In this document: piece by piece, positions 16,766 to 24,319 of the stretch
Numbering within the stretch: the stretch's first letter is position 1
How the letters are laid out: each line of letters begins with the position of its first letter
Assembly: GCA_944385935.1 (NCBI GenBank)
Contig: CALWZC010000035.1
Location: 1 to 32,637, forward strand
Direction: 5' to 3'
DNA from: an uncultured Anaerofilum sp.
Lineage (GTDB): Bacteria > Bacillota > Clostridia > Oscillospirales > Ruminococcaceae
DNA length: 32,637 nucleotides
Notes under the pieces: model-generated
Databases searched by the model: none
Seen by the model: only the letters and a program-made list of their open reading frames with translations
Told to the model about the DNA's origin: nothing
Position numbers and translations under genes: made by a program

Positions 16766-17533
16766 TTATTTTCGTTCTGGTATGCTTGCTTCCCGAAATT
16801 CTGTGGTAAAAGTGGGGTCATACAGACGACTACGCTCATAACAGGAATCAAGAAAATCGCCAATTAGTAGCAAGGCTGTCTTGCGGATACCTTCCGCTGT
16901 GCCACGCTGTGCCAATGTGCCCACAGTGCATCGAATGACCTTTTCATCAGGCCATGTGGCCTTATACACGATGGCTGCCGGAGTATCGGCTTTATAACCG
17001 CCACGCAACAGCTCTTCCTGCACTTCGTTCAGCAGACCGGAGGACAAAAACAACACCATAGAAGCCTGATGCTGTGCCATGGAGGCCAGTTGTTCTTTTT
17101 CCGGAACTGGGGTACGCCCTGCCATACGGGTGATAATCAGGCTCTGGCTTACGCTGGGTAGGGTATACTCTGCGTTTAAAGCTGCCGCTGCGCCGCAAAA
17201 GCTGGAAACGCCGGGGGTATCATCATAAGTGATGCCCTTCTTGTCCAGTTCGTCCATCTGCTCACGGATGGCACCAAACAAGCTAGCATCCCCGGTGTGA
17301 AGGCGGACAGTCATCTTCCCAGCTGCTTCCATACAGTACATAACTTCCAAAACCTCTTCCAGTGTCATAGTGGCACTGTTGTAGATTTCACAGTTCTCTT
17401 TCGCCATTTCCAAAAGTGCTGGGTTCACAAGACTTCCAGCATAAATAATACAGTCAGCTTTTTTTAGCAGCTCTGCCCCCCGTAGGGTAATGAGATCAGG
17501 AGCTCCAGGACCTGCTCCTACAAAATGTACCAT
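16766..17533 (-). CDS. cbiF: Cobalt-precorrin-4 C11-methyltransferase (CbiF), 255 aa
   Basis: CbiF methylates C11 of cobalt-precorrin-4. Tetrapyrrole methylase landmarks are MVHFVGAGPGAPDLITLRGA (GAGPG), CIIYAGSLVNPALLEMAKEN (the YAGSLVNP signature specific to CbiF/CobM), VRLHTGDASLFGAIREQMDE (HTGDpSlyGA), TPGVSSFCGAAAALNAEYTL and LIITRMAGRTPVPEKEQLAS. Length is typical. The ATG at 17533 lies 9 bases after AAGGAG; an in-frame GTG two codons upstream is too close to that site. It begins 6 bases after cbiL. Confidence 0.96.
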   Translation of the reverse strand: MVHFVGAGPGAPDLITLRGAELLKKADCIIYAGSLVNPALLEMAKENCEIYNSATMTLEEVLEVMYCMEAAGKMTVRLHTGDASLFGAIREQMDELDKKGITYDDTPGVSSFCGAAAALNAEYTLPSVSQSLIITRMAGRTPVPEKEQLASMAQHQASMVLFLSSGLLNEVQEELLRGGYKADTPAAIVYKATWPDEKVIRCTVGTLAQRGTAEGIRKTALLLIGDFLDSCYERSRLYDPTFTTEFREASIPERK

Positions 17534-17539
17534 CTTCAC

Positions 17540-18238
17540 TCACTCCTTCACAATCACAGTGGCAAAATATCCTGTGGAATCTTGGGGCTTTTTTTCTTTC
17601 AGGTTGGGGAATACTCGCTCGTCTGGTAGGCCGCAGTTTTGAATCATGGCACTCTTTGCAAGGTCTGCATGTTCATCAATAGCTTGCAAGACGCTGTGCA
17701 TCTGGCTGCCGGACTTCATCAGTATTTTATTTCCCGGCCAGTGGAGAACTTCCTCCAGATTGGAACTGCCGGGGGCAATATGCAGAGGGCTGTTCATTTC
17801 CGTTAGGCTGATTCCCAATCGGGCGGCGATGGCGCAAAAGCTGGGCACACCAGCCACCATCTGTGTTTCAAAACCCCGCTCTTTCACAATTTCCATTAAA
17901 TAACAATAGGTGGAATAAATAGATACATCTCCCAAATTAGGCATGGCTACATCCTGCCCCTGTTCTAGATAGTGGCATACTTCATCTGCTGCCTTTTTGT
18001 GGGCGGCTCTTTGTATTGCTGCATCTCGGGACATGGTAAAATGCAGCGGCAAAATGGTCTTTCCCGAAACATCCATGGCTTGCCGAACAATGTCTAGTGC
18101 CAGCATTTCACCGCTTTTTGTCTGAGGACAGGCCAGCACAGAGCATTCCCCCATCATGCGCAATGCCTTTACCGTCAAAAGCTCCGGGTCTCCGGGGCCT
18201 ACACCTATACCATAAAAAACACCTTTTTTCATTTCCAT
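17540..18238 (-). CDS. cbiL: Cobalt-precorrin-2 C20-methyltransferase (CbiL), 232 aa
   Basis: CbiL adds the C20 methyl group to cobalt-factor II / cobalt-precorrin-2. The opening FYGIGVGPGDPELLTVKALR is the characteristic GvGPGDPeLlTlka start. LHFTMSRDAAIQRAAHKKAA, VAMPNLGDVSIYSTYCYLME (lGDvsiYSTy, a CbiL/CobI hallmark), VAGVPSFCAIAARLGISLTE and NKILMKSGSQMHSVLQAI follow. Length is normal for 230-240. The frame runs open to 18328, inside cbiD. The ATG at 18238, 11 bases after AAGGAG, is preferred; the ATG at 18232 forms an ATGA overlap with the cbiD stop and is the alternative. Confidence 0.95.
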   Translation of the reverse strand: MEMKKGVFYGIGVGPGDPELLTVKALRMMGECSVLACPQTKSGEMLALDIVRQAMDVSGKTILPLHFTMSRDAAIQRAAHKKAADEVCHYLEQGQDVAMPNLGDVSIYSTYCYLMEIVKERGFETQMVAGVPSFCAIAARLGISLTEMNSPLHIAPGSSNLEEVLHWPGNKILMKSGSQMHSVLQAIDEHADLAKSAMIQNCGLPDERVFPNLKEKKPQDSTGYFATVIVKE

Positions 18239-19362
18239 GATTCTATAATCTCCTTCGCCATTTGGGTTTGTCCTAGCAGACCATACTGATTGGAAAATAG
18301 CACTGCGCCTATCCGATATTTTCCACAAACCCGGTGGTCAAGATGCTGTTGGATAGCTTTTAGCAAACAATCCAGCACCGGCTGGCGTAGCTGGGCACTG
18401 TCTAAGATTTCGATACATGCATCCGTGGTGGCAGCCTGTAACAGTGCCATACACACCTCTTTAGAAGCACCGCACACGGCAGCATAGGCACATACCAGCT
18501 CTGTGCGGCAATCCGCATACCGGGAATGGGTGTTCATCACCCCGCCGGCCAACTTTACCAGCTTGCCAATGTGTCCCATCAGCAAAACTTCTGTAAAAGG
18601 ATGGGTGCTTGTAATATCCAACGCATCTCCTATAAAATTGGAGCACTTGACCACTGGAACCGCATCCCCAGACATCTGGTTTTTCCTGAGAAAATCCTCG
18701 CCGTAATTGCCAAGGGTGAGAATAAGACGCTTGGCTCCCAAAGCCGCCGCCTGCCGCAGTTCCAAAGCGATGGTATCCACCAGTGCCTGTTCACTCATGG
18801 GCTCTACGATGCCGGAAGTTCCCAAAATGGACAGACCGCCCTCTATCCCTAACATGGGGTTAAAGGTTTTCTGTGCCACTTCTTTGCCATCAGGGATACA
18901 GACCAGTACCTCAATTCCGCCGTCATAACCTAGTGTGTCGCATACCTGTTGTACCTGCTCTTCAATCATCCGACGGGGCACCCGATTGATGGCAGCAAAC
19001 CCCACCGGCTGGTCTAAACCGGGCTTTGTTACCCGACCTACCCCTTCTCCCCCATCAATGAAAATTCCAGGAGAGGAAATTTTTTTCACATGGGCTTCAA
19101 TGGTCAGACCATGGGTCACGTCAGCATCATCTCCGCCGTCCTTCACCACACCGCAAACAGCGGTTCCTTCCTTTAATAACAGAAAAGCGGGAATGGTTTC
19201 AACAGGGATTCCCTTGGGAGTCATGAGGGAAAGGGTTTCTGGCTTTTTTCCTGAAAGGAGAAACGATGTTGCCCCTGCTGCCGCCAGTGCCACACAGGTG
19301 CCGGTGGTATACCCACAGCGCAATTGCTTCTGGCCGCTACGGATGTAGTAGTCCAATGCCAT
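18229..19362 (-). CDS. cbiD: Cobalt-precorrin-5B C1-methyltransferase (CbiD), 377 aa
   Basis: CbiD methylates C1, a step that exists only in the anaerobic cobalamin route. It opens YYIRSGQKQLRCGYTTGTCV (LR.GyTTGtCA, family signature), then LMTPKGIPVETIP, VVKDGGDDADVTHG, FIDGGEGVGRVTKPGLDQPV (GgeGvG.vTkpGL) and GIEGGLSILGTSGIVEPMSE. The C-terminal half includes LTLGNYGEDFLRKNQMSG and LMGHIGKLVKLAGGVMNTHS (GHiGKlvKlAgGi.nTHS). Length is typical (360-380). It starts 15 bases after cbiK with GAGAAGGGAA in front, and its end overlaps the cbiL start region. Confidence 0.96.
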   Translation of the reverse strand: MALDYYIRSGQKQLRCGYTTGTCVALAAAGATSFLLSGKKPETLSLMTPKGIPVETIPAFLLLKEGTAVCGVVKDGGDDADVTHGLTIEAHVKKISSPGIFIDGGEGVGRVTKPGLDQPVGFAAINRVPRRMIEEQVQQVCDTLGYDGGIEVLVCIPDGKEVAQKTFNPMLGIEGGLSILGTSGIVEPMSEQALVDTIALELRQAAALGAKRLILTLGNYGEDFLRKNQMSGDAVPVVKCSNFIGDALDITSTHPFTEVLLMGHIGKLVKLAGGVMNTHSRYADCRTELVCAYAAVCGASKEVCMALLQAATTDACIEILDSAQLRQPVLDCLLKAIQQHLDHRVCGKYRIGAVLFSNQYGLLGQTQMAKEIIESWK

Positions 19363-19377
19363 CTTGTTCCCTTCTCC

Positions 19378-20145
19378 CTATTTTAGAAGTTCCTGCAAGT
19401 GCTGACGGTATATCCCCTGTACTCCGGGGAGCACTCCCAACCCCTGCATGATACATTCCACCTCATACCTTTCTCGGGTGAGGATACTTTTCCAGCTGTC
19501 CTCTTCGTTTCCGGCCATATCATTGAGGGCGTGGTCACCTGCCACCAGCATCAGAGGCGCGATACGAACATGGGTATAGTTCCTTGTTTGCAGTTGGCTG
19601 CAAATTTCCTCAATCTCCGGCCAGCCCTCTACAGTACCCACATACACGTCCTTGCGACCCATTATATGGAATACGGCCTGCATGGCGGGATATACCACAT
19701 TAGAAAAATGAGGAGTACCGTGACCCATGAGCACCAGTGCTGAATTGTCCTTTTTGGGAAACTCCTCCGACAGCACCTGAGCCAGTGCCTGTAAATCCGC
19801 GATACCAGAGAGAAGTGGTGCTCCCAGCAATAGGGCAGGAAAACGCTTTTTTGCCTCTTCCACGCTGGCTTTTAGACTCTCATATTCCAATCCATATAAA
19901 AAGTGGGTGGGCTGAATCACCACACGGTCATAGCTACCGTCTGTCAGGTGTTCCAGTGCTTCGTCCATGCTCCACACCCGTTCCCCTTTGGAAGCCAAAA
20001 TCTGTCGAATGGTTTTACTGGTAAATACCCGGTAAAAATCTGCTTCGGGCATTTCCGTGTGCAGGGCTTCCTCCACAGCGGTGATGCTTTTTCTAGCGGC
20101 AAACACACTGGTGCCAAAGCTGACACAAAGCAAGGCAGTTTTCAT
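19378..20145 (-). CDS. cbiK: Sirohydrochlorin cobaltochelatase (CbiK), 255 aa
   Basis: CbiK inserts cobalt into sirohydrochlorin without ATP, committing the ring to the early-cobalt pathway. The class II chelatase features are LLCVSFGTSVFAARKSITAV (FGTs....R..ti), FYRVFTSKTIRQILASKGER, VVIQPTHFLYGLEYESLK, and the two histidine segments LVLMGHGTPHFSNVVYPAMQ and LMLVAGDHALNDMAG, which match the metal-handling histidines known for Salmonella CbiK. No signal peptide is seen, so it is cytoplasmic, unlike the periplasmic CbiK forms of some sulfate reducers. The start overlaps the cbiO stop as ATGA, placing chelatase directly behind the cobalt importer. Confidence 0.95.
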   Translation of the reverse strand: MKTALLCVSFGTSVFAARKSITAVEEALHTEMPEADFYRVFTSKTIRQILASKGERVWSMDEALEHLTDGSYDRVVIQPTHFLYGLEYESLKASVEEAKKRFPALLLGAPLLSGIADLQALAQVLSEEFPKKDNSALVLMGHGTPHFSNVVYPAMQAVFHIMGRKDVYVGTVEGWPEIEEICSQLQTRNYTHVRIAPLMLVAGDHALNDMAGNEEDSWKSILTRERYEVECIMQGLGVLPGVQGIYRQHLQELLK

Positions 20146-20966
20146 TCTGTTTTCCTCCCAATTTTATAATCTGCAAGTTCTTCGAGGCTTTTCGGCACCG
20201 GGATTTGCAGTACCTTTGCCACTTTCCATAATAAAGGCTGATCCAGACCGCAACGGGAAAGCAGTTCTTCCTCTGCAAAAACAACTTCTGGGGGAGCATC
20301 CTTTTCTAGCCGCCCCCTGTGGAACACCAACACCCGGTCTGCCCAGTGCCATGCAAAATCCACATCATGGGTAGCTACCACTAGTGTCATTCCTTTTTTG
20401 TGAAGGGTTTCTAGGGTCTCCTCCAACAACTGCCGCCCTGACGGGTCCAAGTTACTGGAAGGTTCATCCAACAGCATGATTTGGGGCTCCATGGCCAACA
20501 CATCCGCAATAGCGACCCTCCCCTTTTCTCCACCGGAAAGGTATTGTGGACCTCGGTTGCGGTATTCCGTTAATACTAGGCTTTCCAGTGCCATTTCCAC
20601 ACGGCGGCACACTTCTTCTTCCGGTAAACTCAGATTCATGGGGCCAAAGCTGACCTCTTCTTCCACGGTACCCGCCAAAAGCTGGACATCTGGGTCTTGG
20701 AACACCAGCCCCACACTGCGGCGTAGCTGCATCCGCTGTTTTTCTTTTTTACCTATTGGCTCTCCATGTAATAGGATGGTACCGCTTCGAGGGCTGAGGA
20801 CACCATTAGCCAATAGGAAAAAGGTGGATTTTCCCGCTCCGTTGCTTCCTAATACTGCAATTTTTTCTCCTTCATACAAACACACAGAAAGCGGGAAAAG
20901 GGCTTCCCTCTGCCCACCGCTGTCGTAATGATAGGAAACCTGCTCAAACCGAAGCAGCTCTTTCAT
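20142..20966 (-). CDS. cbiO: Cobalt ECF/CbiMNQO transporter ATPase (CbiO), 274 aa
   Basis: This is the ATPase subunit that powers cobalt import through CbiQ and CbiM. ABC features in order are the Walker A VLGSNGAGKSTFFLLANGV, the Q-loop VGLVFQDPDVQLLAGTVEEE (the FQnPdxQlf form usual in ECF-type ATPases), the signature QYLSGGEKGRVAIADVLAME, Walker B QIMLLDEPSSNLDPSGRQLL, and the switch histidine LVVATHDVDFAWHWADRVLV. It lies 18 bases after cbiQ and overlaps cbiK as ATGA. A single ATPase gene suggests a CbiO homodimer, as in the known CbiMNQO complexes. Confidence 0.95.
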   Translation of the reverse strand: MKELLRFEQVSYHYDSGGQREALFPLSVCLYEGEKIAVLGSNGAGKSTFFLLANGVLSPRSGTILLHGEPIGKKEKQRMQLRRSVGLVFQDPDVQLLAGTVEEEVSFGPMNLSLPEEEVCRRVEMALESLVLTEYRNRGPQYLSGGEKGRVAIADVLAMEPQIMLLDEPSSNLDPSGRQLLEETLETLHKKGMTLVVATHDVDFAWHWADRVLVFHRGRLEKDAPPEVVFAEEELLSRCGLDQPLLWKVAKVLQIPVPKSLEELADYKIGRKTE

Positions 20967-20984
20967 ACTTTATAATCTTCTCCT

Positions 20985-21893
20985 TTAAGAAAACAGCCAT
21001 ATCCCAGCCAGCATTCCGGCAAGCGGAAAACCCAGCAGGCAAATGAGCTTACCCGTTACTTGCTTTTTGGGGGTAAAAAATACAATCTGCCCAGTATAGC
21101 ACCGACTCTCCATAGCATCAAAGCAGGCCCCAGCTCGGCGAAAACTGTTGGCCAACAAAGCCCCGTATATCAGTCCGGTAGTACACAGGCTTCTTTTTAA
21201 TCCCTGATACCCCAACCGGCTGGCGGCTGAATGCTTCATATCTCGAAAGGTGGCCAGCAAAATAAAAATATATCGGTAAATGAGCACTGCCAGCTCCACC
21301 ACGATGTCTGGGACATGTGCTCGGCGCAGTACCGACAACAATTCCGACAATGGAGTGGATAGGCTAAGAAAATACAGACAGCTCACCGCCCCTAATGCCC
21401 GAGACAATACCAGCATCCCCAATGCCTGGGCGGCAGGAACTACTGCCAGCCATCCCCCGAAAAAAGGAAGGAATAGTACAGCTTCTTTGGGAAGCTTCTG
21501 GTAAAAATCCCACAAAAGGGTGAGGCCAGACAGCATTAGAAACATCGCTGGAAGCCCCAATAGGGAGAAATATTCCCGAAGCTTGACTCCTCCTGCCGCC
21601 ACCGTAACAATGGACAAAAAGAGGAATAGGCAAAGAGGCGGAATCGGGGAGGAAGAACAGACACACATAACAAGAAGGCACAAGCTCCCAACTGTTTTAA
21701 AAGCAGCGTTTTCCCGGCAAAGCTGGGAACGCCGTGCATATACATCCAAGGTCAGCATACTATCATGACGGTGTGATCCTCCCAACAGGAAAAGGAACAC
21801 CACCAGCAGACAGACTGCCGCCATCCACATAGGCGGTAACTGCCCAGCAAAGAGGCTGAAGAAAACCAGTCCTGCAAGCGGTGCCGCAATCAC
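20985..21893 (-). CDS. cbiQ: Cobalt transporter transmembrane protein (CbiQ), 302 aa as read
   Basis: CbiQ is the membrane subunit linking CbiO to the cobalt-binding CbiM. The core begins MLTLDVYARRSQLCRENAAF (family D..A..s), and the ATPase-coupling region includes the two Ala-Arg-Gly-type helices near LIYRYIFILLATFRDMKHSA and GALLANSFRRAGACFDAMES (SxxRAxxxxxAMxsR). The frame opens with GTG at 21893, forming a GTGA overlap with cbiN, and gives about 45 extra N-terminal residues with two hydrophobic segments (AGLVFFSLFAG and MAAVCLLVVFLFLLGG). An alternative start at the ATG 21758 would give the usual size, but its nearest GGGAGG is 17 bases away. The longer form is preferred by gene overlap. 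Confidence 0.88.
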   Translation of the reverse strand: MIAAPLAGLVFFSLFAGQLPPMWMAAVCLLVVFLFLLGGSHRHDSMLTLDVYARRSQLCRENAAFKTVGSLCLLVMCVCSSSPIPPLCLFLFLSIVTVAAGGVKLREYFSLLGLPAMFLMLSGLTLLWDFYQKLPKEAVLFLPFFGGWLAVVPAAQALGMLVLSRALGAVSCLYFLSLSTPLSELLSVLRRAHVPDIVVELAVLIYRYIFILLATFRDMKHSAASRLGYQGLKRSLCTTGLIYGALLANSFRRAGACFDAMESRCYTGQIVFFTPKKQVTGKLICLLGFPLAGMLAGIWLFS

Positions 21894-22234
21894 AGTTGCT
21901 CCTCCTTATGGGAGGGCTTCTCCTCCTGCATTCCACCATATTTCTTACGAGCTACCAGATAGCCAAAGCCATAGGCTAGCACCCCTACCCCCAGGCCGGT
22001 CTGGATACAGAAAAACAAGCTCTCCACTTCTCCCGGGAGCTCACCACCGATGATTTGCTCCAGCACTGGGGTGAACCATGGCTTGTATTCCTCCCCTGTA
22101 ACTTCTTCTACTTTCACACTTCCCGCATCATCGCTGCCGCCAAATTCTGCGCCCCTTAAAGCAAATAGCGGAGCCAACGCTAGCACAATAACTGCCAGTA
22201 AGGAAAACAGGACGATTTTTGTGTTCCGGCTCAT
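21890..22234 (-). CDS. cbiN: Cobalt transporter accessory protein (CbiN), 114 aa
   Basis: CbiN is the small two-helix subunit that works with CbiM to load cobalt. There is an N-terminal transmembrane helix (KIVLFSLLAVIVLALAPLFA), an extracytoplasmic loop with the conserved PWFTPVLEQIIGGELPGEVE (family PWf.p.w.p.sgEiESllFa), and a second helix in FFCIQTGLGVGVLAYGFGYL. The ATG at 22234 follows GGAGG at about 9 bases and forms an ATGA overlap with cbiM. Length is in the family range of 95-115. Confidence 0.93.
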   Translation of the reverse strand: MSRNTKIVLFSLLAVIVLALAPLFALRGAEFGGSDDAGSVKVEEVTGEEYKPWFTPVLEQIIGGELPGEVESLFFCIQTGLGVGVLAYGFGYLVARKKYGGMQEEKPSHKEEQL

Positions 22235-22986
22235 TTGAACAGCCCTCCTTTGGCACAACAAAGCTCGTGTAATTCGCTTTTGGCGTAGGTTTCTAGACCC
22301 ATCATCACCAACATTGTGAGAATGCCTTCAATAATTGCCAGTGGCAGCTGGGTGGGGGCAAACACCGCAAGAAACTCCATCATGCTGCTCCACATGCCGC
22401 CTTCTGCGCTAGGATAAGCCAAAGCAAGTTGGACGCTGGTGACACAATAGGTAAGAAGGTCACCCAGCATAGCAGCCAGAAACACGTTAAAAAGTTTGGG
22501 GAGCCGCAGTTTTTTGCCAGCCTGATATACCCCCCATGTAAGCAGTGGGCCTGCAATGGCCATGCTGAAGGTATTGGCACCCAGCGTAGTGAGCCCACCG
22601 TGGGCCAGCAACAGTGCCTGAAACACCAGCACGATTAAGCCCAGTACAGAAGTGGCCGGAACTCCAAAGAGAATGGCTCCCAGTCCGGTACCAGTCATGT
22701 GGCTACAGCTACCAGTAACCGACGGAATTTTAAGCGAAGAAATGACAAAAACAAACGCTCCAGCCATTGCCAGCAACAAAATAGATTTGCGGTGTTGTTG
22801 CACCAACTGCCGGATTGTGATGACTCCTGCTGCTAAAAATGGGAGACAAATGGCACCCCATCCAATGCAGAATGCCGGGGGCAGGTATCCTTCCATAATG
22901 TGCATTGCTAGCGCAGTCTGGGGTACACAGAACACGAGTCCAGCCACTATGGAGAAGGACATTATCTTTTTTTCTACTGTTGTCAT
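22231..22986 (-). CDS. cbiM: Cobalt transporter substrate-binding membrane protein (CbiM), 251 aa
   Basis: CbiM binds cobalt and delivers it across the membrane. Residues about 1-27 (hydrophobic, ending PQTALA) look like a cleavable signal, and cleavage would expose MHIMEGYLPPAFCIGW; the Met-His N-terminus of mature CbiM/NikM is part of the metal site. Several transmembrane helices follow, with SVTGSCSHMTGTGLGAILFG (the conserved GScsH.tGtglg loop, second histidine) and ALLLAHGGLTTLGANTFSMA (HGGlttLGaN, third conserved histidine). The ATG at 22986 has GGAGG 8-12 bases upstream. The frame is open far upstream into the riboswitch, but that part is non-coding. First gene of the 19-kb operon. Confidence 0.96.
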   Translation of the reverse strand: MTTVEKKIMSFSIVAGLVFCVPQTALAMHIMEGYLPPAFCIGWGAICLPFLAAGVITIRQLVQQHRKSILLLAMAGAFVFVISSLKIPSVTGSCSHMTGTGLGAILFGVPATSVLGLIVLVFQALLLAHGGLTTLGANTFSMAIAGPLLTWGVYQAGKKLRLPKLFNVFLAAMLGDLLTYCVTSVQLALAYPSAEGGMWSSMMEFLAVFAPTQLPLAIIEGILTMLVMMGLETYAKSELHELCCAKGGLFK

Positions 22987-23011
22987 GTTGATTCCTCCAT
23001 CTGGTGAAAAT

Positions 23012-23043
23012 AAAAAACCTTCCTCAAAGAACTTGAGAAAGGT
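23012..23043 (-). terminator. Intrinsic terminator of the cbiM cobalamin riboswitch
   Basis: On the minus strand ACCTTTCTCAA pairs with TTGAGGAAGGT (11 pairs including one G-U) across a 5-base loop, followed directly by TTTTTTA at 23012-23017. It sits about 15 bases before the cbiM ribosome site, so it can act as the expression platform. A second, perfect 10-bp hairpin (23051-23075, AAGCAGGGAA/TTCCCTGCTT) lies just upstream without a T run and may be the alternative structure. Confidence 0.8.
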
Positions 23044-23109
23044 CAGAACAAAGCAGGGAACTTTCTTCCCTGCTTCATCATGGAAACGTTTAGTCCGTCC
23101 GCTCCACGA

Positions 23110-23312
23110 TTTCTGCCCTTTCGGCAGTATGGAACAGAAGGCAGGTCTTCCGGCTGAGGTGTCATCGCTTTGGTTTTGTCTTCCCATGTGTACCCCACAG
23201 TGACATATTAAAACCAATGCTCGACCATTACGGCGGCGGTCCCGCACGGGCTTTGCACCCGTTTCCCTATTATACCAGCTAAGATAAACAGTAGATGGTC
23301 ACCTTCTATTCT
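23110..23312 (-). promoter_or_regulatory. Cobalamin riboswitch upstream of cbiM
   Basis: On the minus strand, GGGAAACGGGTGCAAAGCCC leads into CGTGCGGGACCGCCGCCGTAA, matching the riboswitch core (GGTG.aA.tCC...GcGG.CCCGCCaCTGTaa). The B12-box element AGCCGGAAGACCTGCC lies at 23140-23155. A GAAA-capped hairpin (CTGCC/GGCAG, 23113-23127) follows. Cobalamin binding would favour termination at 23012-23043 and shut off the cobalt transporter and the whole downstream operon. Confidence 0.93.
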
Positions 23313-23322
23313 TTTCCTTGTG

Positions 23323-23351
23323 AGAATACCACATTTCCCGCAGGATTTCAA
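23323..23351 (-). promoter_or_regulatory. Sigma-A promoter of the cbiM-cobO operon
   Basis: On the minus strand TTGAAA (23346-23351) and TATTCT (23323-23328) are exactly 17 bases apart, about 10 bases upstream of the riboswitch start. It lies 42 bases past the cbiC stop, and no terminator separates cbiC from it, so read-through from cbiC would also meet the riboswitch. Confidence 0.75.
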
Positions 23352-23392
23352 GGGAAAAATCCATGCAAAAATTTTGCCATCTGTTTTTTTGT

Positions 23393-24016
23393 TCAGCGCA
23401 TAATCTGATACAAAAGGGCATTACAAATGGCCGCAGCCACATTGCTTCCACCTTTACGCCCTCTGGCAACGATGTGGGGGACCTCAGAGTTAATAATTAG
23501 TTCCTTACTTTCCACCACATTTACAAATCCTACCGGTACACCAATAACCAGTTCCGGACGGAAAAGCCCTTCTTTCATCTGCTCATGAAGGGAAATCAAA
23601 GCGGTGGGCGCATTTCCTATGGCAAAAATACAGGGCTTTTTCAGCTTTGCCGCCCGTTCCATGGAAACGATTGCACGAGTAATACCACGCTCTTTGGCTT
23701 CTGAGGCTACATCCGGGTCAGACATAAAGCAGTGGACTTCCCCGCCTAATTTTCCCAAAATGGTCTTATTGATGCCAGCTTTAGCCATCTGGGTATCGGT
23801 CACAATATCGCAACCACTGCGAAGAACCTCAATCCCTTTCTGTACAGCATGTGGTGAAAAAACTAAGTTGTCCGCATAGTCAAAATCCGCAGAGGTATGG
23901 ATTACGCGCTTGATTACCAGCTCATTTTCCGGGTCCAGTTTGCGGTCTCCCAAAAGTTCGGTAATAATAGCAAAGCTGCGCTTCTCAATATCCATGGGCT
24001 TAATCTGTTCAATCAT
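23393..24016 (-). CDS. cbiC: Cobalt-precorrin-8 methylmutase (CbiC), 207 aa
   Basis: CbiC moves a methyl group from C11 to C12, giving cobyrinic acid; no cofactor is used. Landmarks are MDIEKRSFAIITELLGDRKL (the family's I...S...I..E), VIKRVIHTSADFDYADNLVF (the catalytic-histidine motif R.IHttaD.dya), DIVTDTQMAKAGINKTIL (tDt.Ma..Gi), IFAIGNAPTALISLHEQM (iGNAPTAL) and ELVIGVPVGFVNVVESKELI (GvPVGFV...eSKe). Length fits (205-215). The ATG at 24016 is chosen: it has AAAGGAG about 10 bases upstream and matches the usual N-terminus. It is separated from the main operon and has its own promoter and leader. Confidence 0.96.
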   Translation of the reverse strand: MIEQIKPMDIEKRSFAIITELLGDRKLDPENELVIKRVIHTSADFDYADNLVFSPHAVQKGIEVLRSGCDIVTDTQMAKAGINKTILGKLGGEVHCFMSDPDVASEAKERGITRAIVSMERAAKLKKPCIFAIGNAPTALISLHEQMKEGLFRPELVIGVPVGFVNVVESKELIINSEVPHIVARGRKGGSNVAAAICNALLYQIMR

Positions 24017-24060
24017 GAGGTATGAACTCCTTTCCCGTATGACAATCACAAATAATTTAT

Positions 24061-24095
24061 AAAAAGCTGCGGCAGTACACAATGACTACCACAGC
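24061..24095 (-). terminator. Intrinsic terminator in the cbiC leader
   Basis: On the minus strand GCTGTGGTAGT pairs with ACTGCCGCAGC (11 pairs, two of them G-U) around the 8-base loop CATTGTGT, then TTTTTATAAATT. It lies about 45 bases before the cbiC start and about 120 bases after the promoter, as expected for an attenuator. Confidence 0.75.
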
Positions 24096-24214
24096 CGCTT
24101 TTCTGCAATGCACTCCCTATTCTACTAGACAACATTGCAGTAGTACTGTCTAAGAATCACACTCAGTTCTCTATCCTCCCTATTTTCCAACCGAAAAGTA
24201 GGAGACTCAAATTT
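24096..24214 (-). promoter_or_regulatory. Structured cbiC leader RNA, class unknown
   Basis: Between the promoter and the terminator the transcript can form several helices: a near-perfect hairpin CTCCTACTTTTC/GAAAATAGGGAG, CTGCAATG with CATTGCAG (8 pairs, 24103-24110 and 24133-24140), and AGACA with TGTCT. No B12 box, T-box or other riboswitch consensus is present. The terminator loop CATTG can also pair with the upstream CAATG, so mutually exclusive folds are possible. What it senses is unknown. Confidence 0.5.
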
Positions 24215-24220
24215 TCTTTT

Positions 24221-24249
24221 ATTTTATGCAGAGAACTCTTTTTTGTCAA
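24221..24249 (-). promoter_or_regulatory. Sigma-A promoter of cbiC
   Basis: On the minus strand TTGACA (24244-24249) is followed after exactly 17 bases by TAAAAT (24221-24226), a near-consensus pair. The leader it starts is about 200 bases long. Confidence 0.85.
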
Positions 24250-24319
24250 CTATTATTTCGAGTTAAAAGCAATGTTGTAAAATGAAACCCTTTCTTTCAC
24301 AGTTGACAAAGAAATATTC

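Noticed and set aside
4086-21768. Many plus-strand and alternate-frame open reading frames over the cob operon
   Set aside because: They lie antisense or out of frame to well-supported cob/cbi genes, lack ribosome sites and resemble no protein.
22987-23247. N-terminal extension of CbiM through the riboswitch
   Set aside because: The ATG at 22986 has a strong GGAGG site and the expected signal-like N-terminus; the upstream frame covers the riboswitch RNA.
24096-24214. T-box or cobalamin riboswitch in the cbiC leader
   Set aside because: Neither the T-box AGGGTGG motif nor a B12 box is present; only generic hairpins and a terminator can be supported.
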